A DNA stretch of 64,000 nucleotides. Source: Undaria pinnatifida (taxonomy: Eukaryota > Sar > Phaeophyceae > Laminariales > Alariaceae). A model generated the notes under the pieces. It was given only the letters and a program-made list of their open reading frames with translations. It was not told the DNA's origin and did not search any database. Of this stretch, positions 1 to 11,600 are shown piece by piece (positions within the stretch are counted from its first letter, which is position 1; every line of letters begins with the position of its first letter). The stretch lies in contig JABAKD010000016.1 of assembly GCA_012845835.1 (NCBI GenBank), forward strand, positions 2,288,359-2,352,358, given 5' to 3'. The position numbers and the translations under genes were made by a program.

Positions 1-840
1 GTGGGGGCGGGGGGTAAAATCTTATAATTGCTACTTCGTATTATACAGCTTGGTACAAATGACAGTATGTTTTTTTAATAACAGTAACTGCGGTGTCACC
101 CCAGCACAACCGGTGCGCAAGTGAAGCACCGGGCACCGACGCCTCCAAGTACTGCTGTCTGCCTACTGTTTCCGTATCACACATACTGCTGGAAGCATCA
201 AACGAGGTCGGGCAGACCTCCACATTCAGGTAGACTCACCTCTCACTGCTGCTCATCATATTTGTACGAGTACAGTAGTATTAATATCTCAACTGAATGC
301 AACACAAGCAAGGGGCACACTTTGCTTGCAAATATATAGACATACTTACAACAGTCTCGGCAAATACTCGTCTTGGAATTACTTGATTATAATGCCCTGC
401 TTCGCTCTCAGCGCTCCCACCCGGACCACACCTGCCTAAACCCTCGTCTCCGAGAACCTTCCCGGCGGCTTTCTTTGTGTTCCTTGCTTTCTTCGCCTTC
501 TTCGTGTTCTTCACGACCGCCCCAACACCAACTTCAAGACAAGATCTCCAGCACTGCTTCAAGGTAAATATCCCCACGCAAATTTCAGATATTTTCCTCA
601 CTAAAATTAATATATACTCCGAGAATATATATTTTCGAAAAGTCGAAAAAAAATCAAAAATGGATCTTCAACACTCGAGTCAGACTTCAAAAAGCGTAAA
701 AACTGAGCAAGATAGCCATTACTACACTAAATGCAACACAAAAGGTACTGATGAAACAAAATAAATTGCAAAAAGTGTGTCCGAATACGTACGTACACGT
801 TTCCTTTACATAGACTTACTTACTAATATCTTTTTGCTGA
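1..840. other. AT-rich flank, no assured gene
   Basis: No conserved protein was recognised on either strand. The only gene-like signal is a possible minus-strand exon listed separately at 350-531. The open frames here are short and AT-rich and look like chance frames. Confidence 0.5.
350..531 (-). CDS. possible exon of an unrecognised gene
   Basis: On the minus strand this stretch is open, rich in Lys and Ala in its first half (KNTKKAKKARNTKKAAG), and ends at a good donor (GTAAGT just below position 350). A weak acceptor (TTGAAG) lies at its other end. It could be a downstream exon of the DUF1365 gene at 4879-5168, which is on the same strand, but I see no DUF1365 motif in it. Chance is the main alternative. 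Confidence 0.15.
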
Positions 841-935
841 AGCTCGGTTGGTGCATCCCTGGCATCTCCGAGGTCGAACGGTCCGGCTTACTTGCGGAAC
901 GGTTCGGCTTTTGTTTGATTTCTTGCTCCACCTGA
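841..935 (+). repeat. dispersed repeat, copy 1 of 2
   Basis: It shares about 30 identical bases at its start (GGTGCATCCCTGGCATCTCC) and later short blocks (CGGAACGGT, TTTGATTTC) with 3187-3290. Both copies lie downstream of the DUF1365 exon, on the intronic side. Function unknown. Confidence 0.5.
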
Positions 936-990
936 TCTATTTTTGTTACAAATATATATCGATTTTTTTATGGGGATCACTTTTTTTTTC

Positions 991-1223
991 CGATGACACC
1001 CAGATTCGAACCACCGAAGACCAAGCTTATAAGCGGACAGTCTATCTACTAGACCACAACGTCACATTGATATCTATTTTATTTTTACAAATAAAATTGA
1101 AAAATAAATACCAAGTATCGATTTTTCATGAGGATCATTTTTTTTTCCGATGACGCCCGGATTCGAACCAGCGAAGGCCAGGATTATAAACGGACAGTCT
1201 ATCTACTAGACCACAATGTCACA
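991..1223 (-). repeat. tRNA-like repeat S1, copies 1 and 2 in tandem
   Basis: Two units (991-1067 and 1150-1223) read on the minus strand as tRNA-like heads. Each has an exact RNA polymerase III A box (TGGTCTAGTAG) and B box (GGTTCGAATCC in the second; one base off in the first) at tRNA spacing. A D-stem GTCT/AGAC is present, but the anticodon stem and acceptor stem do not pair properly, so these are not functional tRNA genes. Each head is followed by an A-rich stretch and TGATCCTCAT. This fits a tRNA-derived SINE arranged in tandem at about 158 bp. Confidence 0.65.
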
Positions 1224-1244
1224 GCAGCAGTGGTATCTACCAGT

Positions 1245-2140
1245 ACTATTTTTTTATGTGCAACTACTACTGTATATTAGCGAAACATAGATGTACCACG
1301 CAGCTTGCAAAGTTGAGATTCAACCGTTCAATCGGTCGTACTCACAGCTGACGTTTTTCAATTTTTATATAGAATACTAGTGGTACTCCCGAAATATGCC
1401 AGTTGCCGGCCGGTATGGCGGACAAAAACAAATTGGTGCTGTATCCTCTGTATTAAGTACTAAAAGAACAAAATAATAACAGGGCAGTACGACAATGCCG
1501 CCGTACGTACGGTAGTAAAGGTATCATCCTCTGTATGTTAAGTTTTGCAAAACAAAAAAGATAACACGGCAGCAGTAGTACGTACGGTAGTAAAGGACAG
1601 AGGAGTGCAGCACCTTTACTACATACAGCAGAACAGCAGTGCAGCAGTACGTACATCAGAACAGCAGTGCAGCAGTACGTACAGCACAACAGAACACCAC
1701 CCACCATGCACCCACGAACCTACCCAGTACAGCAGTGCAGCAGAAGGAAATAACTCGAGTAGCATTTGTTGTTCAACATTTATTTTTAGTCTTCCTCACA
1801 ATATAGTTGGGAGTTCGAAAAAAAAAAATTAGCAGGCAGCGACGAAGAAAAAGCGGGGGGGGGGCAAGCGAGCCGTCCCCGGGAGGGCGATTTCCACGCT
1901 CCCCCCTCGCCGAGGTGGGGCACCGACGGCCGTTCTTTCGCCGGCATGTCGTAGTGCTGCTGTGCGGATGGGACGTGGCGGCACCGCGAGGCCGCCTGAG
2001 GCCGAGTGGAGCTCGGGAGTCGCCGCTTTTTGGGGGGGGGTGTTTCAACCAAGATATTTTTCAAAGATCCAAAACGTCACGACCACCTTCACGACCATCC
2101 TTAGCGTATTAATTAATAAGGATATATCGATTTTTTAGGA
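1245..2140. other. gene-free block between tRNA-like repeats
   Basis: It holds a short-range duplication around the motif GTACGTACGGTAGTAAAG (about 1512 and 1579), CAGCAG-rich sequence (1615-1745) and an abrupt GC-rich island (about 1850-2040) after a run of A and G. The island is open on both strands but matches no protein I know. The block separates copies 2 and 3 of the S1 repeat, so it may be an insertion. Confidence 0.4.
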
Positions 2141-2158
2141 GGATCATTTTTTTCCCCC

Positions 2159-2604
2159 GATGACACCTGGATTCAACCAACGAAAACCAGGCTTATAAGC
2201 GGACAGTCTATCTACTAGACCACAAAGTCACATTGCTATGATATCTATTAATTTTTTCTTCACAAATAAATATCGATTTTTTATGAAGATCATTTTTTTT
2301 TTTGGTGACACCCGGATTCGAACCAGCGAAGGTCACCAGGATTATAAGCGGACAGTCTATGTACTAGACCACAATATGTCACAGCAGCAGTGGTGTATCT
2401 ACCAGCACTATTTTTTTACAAATATTTGCCAATTTTTTTATGAGCATCATTTTTTTTTCAAATGACCCCTGGATTCAACCAACGAAAACCAGGCTTACAA
2501 GCGGACAGTCTACCTACTAGAAGACCACAAAGTCACATTGATATCTACAATTTTTTTTATGAGGACAATTTTTTTCCCCGATGACACCGGGATTCGAACC
2601 AACG
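2159..2604 (-). repeat. tRNA-like repeat S1, copies 3 to 6 in tandem
   Basis: Copies lie at 2159-2232, 2304-2384, 2461-2538 and a fragment at 2580-2604. All carry the TCTAGTAG A-box core except the fragment. B boxes range from exact (GGTTCGAATCC, copy 4) to decayed (one C lost in copies 3 and 5). Spacing is about 120-156 bp, with T-rich spacers on the plus strand. The unequal decay suggests old tandem amplification rather than separate insertions. Confidence 0.65.
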
Positions 2605-2689
2605 AGAAGATCTTGAAGCTTACACGAGTACATAAGGTTTGTACATACCATCAGGTACTACGCTGTTGGATCACAATGCACGCCCAGAT

Positions 2690-4690
2690 CAGATCAGTCC
2701 GGCTTCATACAGCCCAGCAGCGCAGCGTAGCGCCGTGCGGAGCCGTGCGGTGCGATGCCGTGTGCCCTTCGCTGCCGTGCTGTGTCGTGCTGCGCTGTGT
2801 GCTTTCTTTCGAACATAGAGCAGTACCGGGTATAATACGTATTGTTGTGTACTACTTTTCTTCTTTTTTATTTTTCTACATGTATTTGGTCTTTCACGGC
2901 CCCCTGTTTTTTTCCCCACGCAAAGTACCCCCGTACTGCCGATCAGAACGTAACACCGGTAACAAAAGCACACGGCGCAGCTGAGCACAATAGGGCAATT
3001 TGTTCTGCACAAGCTGCTCTTGGCATTATCAAATCGCTGTTCGCACCAAATAATGGGCCTCTTCTTTCTGCCCCCTTTACATTTTTTAGTTGCATTCTTC
3101 CTTACCTTGCGCGAGCGTAGCGGGCGGCATCAGCCGCCCGCGGAGCGGAGCCCTTGTATAACTTATTTTTATATTTCTGCTGCAAGAGCTCGGTTGGTGC
3201 ATCCCTGGCATCTCCGGGGGTCCCACTTGGACACCGCCTCCTCTCTTTACATGCGGAACGGTCCAGATTTTCTTTGATTTCGTCCTTCTTCACGTTTTTT
3301 TCGTAGTTGCACGAAGCTGCATCATAGATGCCAGGTCCCATCTGATGATCTCAGCTTGGCTCATCACATCATCAGCTCAGCTGCACGAAGTACAATCAAA
3401 CCAGTTCCCAGCTGGCCTCAGCTTGGCACATCAACTCAGCTCAGCTCGGCAGCGCACCGCAGCTCTATCTCAGCAGCACAGCGCCGTGCGGTGCCGCGAC
3501 GTGCCGTGCAGCGTGCTTTGCTGCGTACGTACTCTAATGTACATGGCAGTGTCATTCGAAGTATCATACATACGGTACCACGTACCCGTACTACTACACA
3601 CAAGTGCCAGGGTTGTACATGCTACACTTCGCTGAATCGCAATAAATGCACCCCCAGCTCAGCTCAGCCCACAGCTATAAATACAGTCGCTCAGCAGCGC
3701 AGCGCCGTGCGGTGCTGTGCGGTGCTGTGCCTTGCCCTGCGGTGCTGTGTCGTGCTGCACTGCTGTGCTTTCTTTCGAACATACAGCAGTACCAGGTATA
3801 TCATGCGAAGCACCAGATACCAGGTGCCAGTGTGTATGTGTTGTGTACTCGTCTTTTTTCCTTCTTCAGATGATTGTACTCTCTCGGTCTCCATGTTTTG
3901 TTTTCCTCGCAAATTACACCCGTACTGCGGATCAGAACGTGACATCGCCAAAAAGCACACAGCATAGTAGTGCGCACAGGGTAACTGTTGATAGCTCTGC
4001 ACAAGAAGCTCTTGGCATCATCACTTCGCTAGTCGCACCAAATCATATGGGCCTCTTTTTTTCTGCCCCTTTTTACACCGACAAGCCATCTTTTGGTTGC
4101 ATTCTTCGTTGCGCAAGCGAAGCGGGCGGCGTCCACGGGGCGGAGCCCTTGTTTATCATATCATAACACGTTGTTCGTAGACTACACGTACACGTTTATG
4201 TTGCATCTGTTTCTTCTGCTCAAATCACATGAAAAACACACCCACCCGCAGCTCTTAGAGCTACGGCAGTAGTAGAATGTTGCAGTTGCCGTCGAGCATG
4301 ATCAAAACGACAGAACACAGCACAGCGCACTCAGCCCTCTCAAGGCCTCCTACTATTTATGTACTCGTACCGGTGTGTACGTGTGTACTGCTGTTTACTC
4401 GTCTTTTTGCGTTCATTGATTGTAGCCTCTCGGTCCTCTTCATGTTGTTTCCCCCCCGCGAATTACACCCTTACTGCCGACCAGAGCGTGATATCGCCAG
4501 CAAGCACACACCACAGCATAGGGCAGCCCGAGCTGCACAAGTAGCTCTTGACATTATCAAATCGCTACGAGTAGTTGCACCAAAGTATGGGCCTCTTTCT
4601 GCCCCCTTCACATTTTTTAGTTTTGTACTCTTCATTGCTCGAGCGTAGCGGGGGGCGTGAGCAGAGCCCTTGTTCATGCATAATACACGC
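2690..4690 (+). repeat. triplicated ~0.5 kb segment
   Basis: Three diverged copies (roughly 2690-3180, 3660-4160 and 4300-4690) share the same block order: CTTTCTTTCGAACATA-type start (first two), a block around ACCCGTACTGC, a block TCTTGGCATTATCAAATCGC, then ATGGGCCTCTT and TTTCTGCCCC, and an end with GCGAGCGTAGCGGG and CGGAGCCCTTG. No protein-like frame is conserved among the copies. The array probably sits in the first intron of the DUF1365 gene. Confidence 0.6.
3187..3290 (+). repeat. dispersed repeat, copy 2 of 2
   Basis: Partner of 841-935. It begins with the same ~30 bases and then carries a GGGGGTCCCACTTGG block absent from the first copy. Confidence 0.5.
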
Positions 4691-4878
4691 ATATATTGCA
4701 ATGTCTTCGGGTGGTTCTTGTTCGGCAACCTGCTTCGAGGCATCGCACAATTTAGTGATCGGCTATTACATGCGTATACATGGCATGCCCGTTCCTCTAG
4801 TGCTCTGTGATGCTGTGAGCTGTGATGCCCTCTGTCCTGCTGTCATGCTGTCGCAAGCAAAGTCGTAATTCAACTCAC

Positions 4879-5168
4879 CATGGAAAAGCAACTTCAAGCT
4901 CATCCAGGTCCAAGAGGCAGTAGAAGATAGGGTATGAGAACTTATGGACCGTCGGCTTGAACCGGACGTGCCACACTCGGCCCGCATAGATCCCCGATCT
5001 CGCCCGACCCTCGCCTCGCCTCTCCCTACGCCACCTCCAAGCTGTGTCTAACAGCGTAGCTACAGACACCAGCCCCAACAGCGCAACAACGGAAGCCACA
5101 GAAACATTTTTCAAAAGTAGCCACCACGTCAGCACAAAATTCTCGGCCATGTCGGAAAATAACAGCAC
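4879..5168 (-). CDS. DUF1365 family protein, first exon
   Basis: This is the first exon of a protein with a DUF1365 domain (function not established; in bacteria often beside fatty-acid-modifying genes). The ATG at 5168 opens 96 codons plus two bases, ended by a strong donor (GTGAGT from 4878 downward). Residues ~12-42 are hydrophobic (LLLKNVSVASVVALLGLVSV) followed by WRWRRERR, so the N-terminus is probably a membrane anchor. The domain starts at SGIYAGRVWHVRFKP and runs through HKFSYPIFYCLLDLDELE, matching the family pattern Y-x-G-x-V-x-H-x-R-x-x-P...H-x-F-x-Y...LDLDEL. Later exons should lie at lower coordinates on the minus strand. I could not identify them in 1-4878, so the gene is incomplete here, perhaps because long repeat-filled introns push them out of the window. 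It is head-to-head with the hydroxylase gene at 5420. Confidence 0.75.
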
Positions 5169-5419
5169 AAAATCAGCGCATTGGCCGTCTCTCTCTTGTG
5201 GGGAACCTCTTGCCGGCGTTGCGAGTTACACACACACCTTGTGCGTGACAGATGTGGTGCTTTTACATGGGGGCATCATGGTCCCAGGGTTGACGTGTAC
5301 GTATCCCCGTTTCCTGCTTCTGCATGCAGAGTGAATAGAATGGAACTCCTCCTGGAGGAAAAAAAGTGAAAAGCGCCCCAGGGAGGCGGAGCGCTTGCTA
5401 AGCAAAGGTTAAGAGCGAG
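5169..5419. promoter_or_regulatory. divergent (bidirectional) promoter region
   Basis: Only 251 bp separate the presumed start codons of the minus-strand DUF1365 gene and the plus-strand hydroxylase gene, so core promoters and 5' UTRs of both must fit here. I see no clear TATA box. The stretch around 5340-5400 is purine-rich (GGAGGAAAAAAAGTG) and then GCGCCCCAGGGAGGCGGAGCGC. The inference rests on both start codons being right. Confidence 0.45.
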
Positions 5420-5653
5420 ATGAACACGATGACTGGCATTGAGCACAGGCTGAGCCAAGCAGATGAACAAGAAACAGACGAGAGCATGCCTGTCAGCTCT
5501 GATTCCGTGCATACCAAGAAAAACGCTGATGCCTCACCCCGTTCTTCAATGCTGTGTTCAGCAGAGCAAAGGCTTCGCTCGAGGATCGACAAGTTCGTGG
5601 CCGGGTACTCGCTGACCCCCATGGGGAAGGCGGTTGCTTTCAACTGGATAACG
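5420..5653 (+). CDS. hydroxylase exon 1
   Basis: 78 codons from ATG at 5420 to ACG before the donor GTGGGT at 5654 (phase 0). The first ~45 residues are polar and Ser/Glu/Asp-rich, then SAEQRLRSRIDKFVAG and a weakly hydrophobic GKAVAFNWIT. A second in-frame ATG lies three codons downstream. Start choice rests on being the first ATG in a continuous frame with the correct phase for exon 2. Confidence 0.6.
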
Positions 5654-8600
5654 GTGGGTGTTCTTTCCTGCTACGCTAGTACAATGCTACACACCAAAAA
5701 GTTGCACTACCGGTAATATTTTTTTGCGGAGAGAAGTGGACAACCACCCCGCTCTTTATAGAGAGAAGTGGATAACGGTGGTTGTGACGAAACAGGATCC
5801 GCGTCGCTGTTTACTACTACTGCTGTCTTCCTGCTACCGATGTGGATCCAAACATAGAAGATCGTATCCAACAACCAAACAGAAGATCGTATCCAACAAC
5901 CAAACATAGAAGATCGTATCCAACAACCAATCAAACCGTTGTTGGATACCAGGTACCTGGCACGATCCACTCTGTATTTAAATAGTACAGTATCAGTATC
6001 TAACAACCGCAAGATATGCTCACAATTGTATAATTGCGCAACAGCCACTACTGTATGCCCACGTTCTCCCTCTTACGTTGTCGTCTAGGCGCATTAATTG
6101 TTGTGGATATATCATACCCCATGCGCGCCTGCAGAGTATCGGATCGGATACCACCGAGGAGTTCACACGGGTGCGTCGTTGGCTTATCGGCCGCCTTAAC
6201 GCATTCGGTCGGCAAAGGAGCGCTTCAGGGAGTGCCACATTTCCACTCCCTCCTGGTGCCAGCCAGTGGCAAAGGGGTTGCCCTGAGATCATTCCCGGTG
6301 GGTTCTTACGCTATGATACCTCCAACGACTAAGTTTGTCTTTTCCTTTCTGAGTACATGTCAGTAGCCGTTGTAATGCTGCACATTGCGGTGTCAAATAT
6401 GTTCATCGGTCTCACCATTCGAGGTGAGCCGACGAGGGAAGAAAATGCTGAACTCTTCTCGAGATAAAAATGGAGGCACGTACCGTAGTGGGGAGGGGGA
6501 AGGGGGGCCGCTATGTGACCCCGGATCTGAGTTACTACTGGGAAGGAGCGCGAGAGCAGTGCGAGGATAATAAATGGAATGAAGCAATAGAAATAAAAAT
6601 AGGTCTACTGCTACTACTGGTTGGTGGTGGTACTGTATGATTTGTGTTTGCCATCCGACAATGTGCCTTATTAATAGTATGAGTTTCAACATTGATCACT
6701 CTTAACATTCCCGAAAGAACAGAACTGTATTTATTTTTAAAGAGCGTGGGTGAACGGTGCCGACTCTCTGGTTGCATGCGCCTCACACACCTCGAACAGA
6801 TCACGATCTACTGTAGATCATATAGATCCTACACCTGTCGCTATACAATAAGTTGTTCGGGATTTGTGTATAGTAGTACGGATCCAACCCAGGAAACATG
6901 TGAAAACTTTAGGTCAACCTTCTCCTGTGTGGCATTCGTCCTATCAGGCATGTATGTATGTGCTCTGCCTTCCAGCTAACCCGGAATGCCGGCTGACTCT
7001 GAATGCCAAAACATGAGCATCGGTTGATGTGGTGTCGCTTTCCAACAACTCGGGTGCAGTTAAAACACCAACACCGATTGCTATGTTGCCGTTCTCCAAA
7101 ACCTTGGGTGCAGTTAGTTGTACAGGAGAGTTGTAACAGGTATGGGGGAGAGTTGACATCCCAACGCTTACACATAGTTTTTCATCGCTAATGAAGGTCT
7201 GAGATCGAAGGCATTCTGGTCGCGCGAGGAACTACCTTGGGTGGCCGACTTCGAGAAGGGTTTCGACAACGTCAGGAAGGAACTTGTAGCTCTGAGGGGA
7301 CGGGGAGGATTCCAGGTAGGAGGTCGCGTTCATATTGAAACCAAATATGACATAGATAGGTATGCTCGTATTCTGCGTCTTGCCTCTTTCGTTCGGCCCT
7401 GGGCTTTTTAGCGTGTCGTTGTGTGTGATAACGTCCCTGGTAAATGCTTCACGTGAAATGTTTACTCCGTTGTACCATGTATGCCTAGACAGAATAGTCC
7501 ACGTATGAGCGTAGTCCATGGTGTTTCTCGTGTGGGAACGCGCGTACAAGCTGCCTCAAAACTTGGCTAGTTGGGCGAGTTAGCTTTTGAGCTCTTCACG
7601 CTATCAATAGGATTCGCACCCAATTTCACCGCCTCAAAAGTACCACTAATGCAACTCTTATTTCAAGTAGTTCGTGTTCTGGTATTTGGCTTGGAAGGCC
7701 GGTAATTTCAACCCTCCACATACCTCTGGTATGGGTAATTGGAACGTATGCGTATATATCAGGAAGGCGTATTGTAGACGAGAAACTCAGGAGACAGCAG
7801 TGGGGGGTTCCTTTCGTTCGTGCCTGAAACGGCGCTCCAGTTAATCTATACTATTATTGCTATTAATAGTAGTTGAGTATTAACGGCTACGAAAGGGGCG
7901 GAAGGTTTCGGCCAGAATATTTTCTGAATTGCGGGAGTCCTTAAAAAAACGGTGCTTGTGAGAGGACGGTTCTTGTTTTTTTTGTGGCATTATTCGTTTT
8001 ATACCTATGCAAATGCCATGGGGTTTTGATTGTTCATCGGATTGCTCGCTCATTTTTCTCAGAGTCGGTGGGTTGGGTGAGGTAATGTAGACCTCTTCAA
8101 TCGCATGATCGTGGACAGAGCCTCAGAAGCGAAATAATACATCTCTACCGCCGTATGGTATATTATACTGTATATGATAAAAATAAAAATACACTCCAGC
8201 TGTGAGATCGAAGATTTTGTCGAAACTCATATTTGCAAGCTGTGTGTGATACTCCGATCGCGCGTATTACGGGTTGTGTGTCCTCGTTAAGGATATAGGT
8301 CGGCGACTTCCCTTGGAACTACAGTGTAGCTATCAGGGTCGACAGGGTGATATTAGTCAGCCTGTGCGCGGAAACTATAAAACCCTTTTTTAAGGGGGAC
8401 AAAATCTGACAGCTGTGGAAGGAAATGCATCAGTTTATCAAGTGTATCCTGTAAGTAGTATAACCGGTGAGGGGAGGGCGGAGTTTTCAAGGGCGTGGGG
8501 GCATGGGTTTGAACAAGAGGGAGGGGGGAGGGGGGGGGAGGGGGGGGGGGGGAGAGGGGGGAGGGGGGGGGGAAGGGTTTTTAACAGGTTCAGGTCGCAT

Positions 8601-11600
8601 ATATGTAGGGGCTTGGTGTACGCGTGGTGCTAGGTCTAGGCAATCGTGTGGGTGGTGGGGAAGGAAGGGGTGTTGGGGGGGGGGGGACGTTGGGGGGGGG
8701 GAATAAATTAAAGCTTCGTCATGGATGAAAGATAACGACGTGATATCAATTGCGTAGAAGTGTTTATTACTCTGGCCGATTTCGATTTTAGGTGGGTCGT
8801 TTGAACAAGATGGAACGGGGGAAAAAAAAAAGGGGGGGGGGATATGTGTTTTGGGACCTGTAGGTATAGCGACCGAAGCCACAACAACTGTTATTGTTGC
8901 GGTGTTATCGGCCGTCTATTAATACGCCATCTATGATACGTAGAGCGTCACCGCGCAGCAGCAGTACCGTGCAAGCATCATCAATGCTGTGCGCGTGCAT
9001 GGTACACGTTACTTTATTCGTAAGGTTGCATTTCGGACACACTCCCCGCCCCCCGGCAGCTCGGGCTACTGCTGGGCGCGGGCGGTGTTGTAATCAAGTC
9101 ATCATGTTTTTGAGACGACTTTCCTGACGGGCCGATGTAATCAAATCGTCAAGTTAAGACGAATTCCCCCTCGGAAGTCCCAAAGGGCTTATTTACTGTT
9201 AAGCTGTTAAGAACGGGAGGTAGAGCTTGTACGTACGTAGTAGATAGGTTTCCTGTTTTATTGGTTTACCTTGGCTTTCATTTACTTGCTTCTGGGAATG
9301 AATGCTTAGGAGTGATCGACACTGAAGCGAAGCTCATCATGCTGCGTATGTGTGTATCTATATACTGTCCGCTTTGAGGTGAGAAGATATTGAAGGCCTT
9401 GGCTCAGTTTGGATTGATTAAATTGGAACGTTGTGCTCGGAGGGCAAAAGCAATGCCTGGAAAGTAATAATATTATTAATAGAAAAAAAAACACGTGCAT
9501 TCCCTTTTACGACGCATTAGGTACACACCACAGTATATTGGGGACGCATGCTGCGGTGTTGAAGGGGCGCCTGCTTTTTCTGAGATTCTTCCTGTTTGAG
9601 CTCTATCATACATACCAGTATACCTCACTCAACAACTGATTTTCTGCTGAACAAACGAAAGCGCAGCATGAATGAGGAACAGTCTCATTTCCTCGTGGCT
9701 AGCTAGGTGCAGAACAAACAATAAAAAGAGTGCAAACGAAAAAACACAATTGATTGTTGGTGTTTGAACGACATCGATTGGGTGTGTAGTTTGTTGGGTA
9801 AGAACTTTTTCAGCCCAAAAGTGTGCGCGCGTATTAGTTCATTGATGTCAGCCCTCTCCGTCGTACCCCTCGTCTAGATTTTGTGCTCGAAACGTGGTCG
9901 ATGCAGTTAACTTGCAACAACAGCGGAAGACGCTAACTCTTCGTAGAAAAGTTAGGCGCACGCCCCCCCCGCTAACGTGTGTCATGACTCTCTGTCCTCA
10001 TCTCCGACTATCTCCGATTCTATCGCAGCCGCACAGGGCCCCTCGCAGTGGTTTTGAGGGGGTCGGCTGACCCTCTGAAGTCCCAAAGCGGTTAGGAATG
10101 AGAATAAAATCAAGGCTCGTCCCCTCTACGGCAGAGCTCTACGAGTGGCATGACTCTTTTTGTCGAACATATAGCACTACCTGCTACCCTCACATAGTCA
10201 TGCAACTATTAATAGTAGGCTCGTGGATACAATGATATATACTAAAGAAAAGCGTGCAAATATGTATGTACTTTTGGCATTTGACGAATCTCGCGGGCTA
10301 GCATTGGTCTCACAGGGAGAGGCTCTCCTCTCACCACGGACTACGGCGATGATAGGTACCGAGAACTTCGAGCCTTTTTCAAACAAGAGAAGCGACGATG
10401 TTGCGAAACGAGCCCATACTATGTTTTATGTTTAAAACCGAAGGATCTACCGACCGACTTAATCACGCAGGGCTCTCTAGCAAACACTGAAAAACACCTC
10501 CTTGTCTCCAAACATCCGGCTCCCTGCTCTATCGCAGCCGAACAGGGCCCCTCGCAGTTGTTCGAGTGGTCGGCTGGTCCTGTGAAGTTCCGAGGGAGGA
10601 TACATCTTAGAAAAGTTGAGGTACCTCTCATCTGCCGTTAAATCTTGGAAAATAGAAAGGCACGCCCCACCTACCGTTAATCATGAGGAAAGGTAAAGGA
10701 CACCCCACTCAGCGTCAAATCTTGGAAAAACTAAGGTGCGCCACACCTATATGTATACACCGTGTCGTGACTCTGTATCTCCACCTCTGGCTACCTCCAG
10801 GCATGACTCTATACTAGCCGTATGGGGCCCCCTCGCCGTGGGTCCAGCGGTCTATTGCCCCTTTGATGTGCCTCTCGAAAGGGTTAAATCTTGGAACAGT
10901 TAAGGTACCTACCGTTGAACCTTGGAAAAATTAAGGTACACCCCACTTACCGATATATCTTAGAGAAATAAGGTACTCCACACCTATACACCGTATCATG
11001 ACTCTGTGTGTCCACCTCCTGATACCTCCGGCTCCCGTCTCTACCTAGCCCTAAACCCTAGCCCTAACCCGTACCCCAAGGGGTATAAATATTGGAAAAA
11101 TTAAGGTACACCTCACCTACCGTTAAATCGTAAATATATTAAGGTACACTACACCTACCGTCTAATCTTAGATAATTTGAGGTACACCACACCTATCGTC
11201 AAGTCTTAGAAACATTGAGGTACACCACACCTATCGTTAAATCTTGGATAAATTAAGGTACACTACACCTACCGTTAAATATTAGAAGAAGTAAGGTACA
11301 CCCCACCTACCGCTAAATTTTAGAAAAGGTACTCCACACCTATCGTTAGATCTTGGATAAATTAAGGTACACTGCACCTACCGTTAAATCTTAGAATAAT
11401 TAAGGTACACCCCACCTACCGCTAAACTTTAGAAACAGCGAAGGTACACCCCACCTACCGTTAAGAAATCTTGGAAAAATTAAGGTACCCCACACATAGC
11501 GCAAAAAAACTCAGAAGTAGGTAAGGCACTCCCCACCTACTGTGAAATCTTGGACAAATTAAGGTGCAACCCCCTACAGAGCCCCTCGCAGTGGCTCCAG

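Noticed and set aside
991-2604. tRNA genes
   Set aside because: A and B boxes are intact but anticodon and acceptor stems do not pair, and units are tandem copies; treated as tRNA-derived repeats.
7232-7549. 105-codon minus-strand frame that looks protein-like
   Set aside because: It is antisense to hydroxylase exon 3, whose plus-strand reading matches the family and has correct splice phases.
10600-11580. CRISPR-like array of regular repeats
   Set aside because: Units of ~38 bp are contiguous and diverged with no unique spacers; eukaryotic minisatellite.
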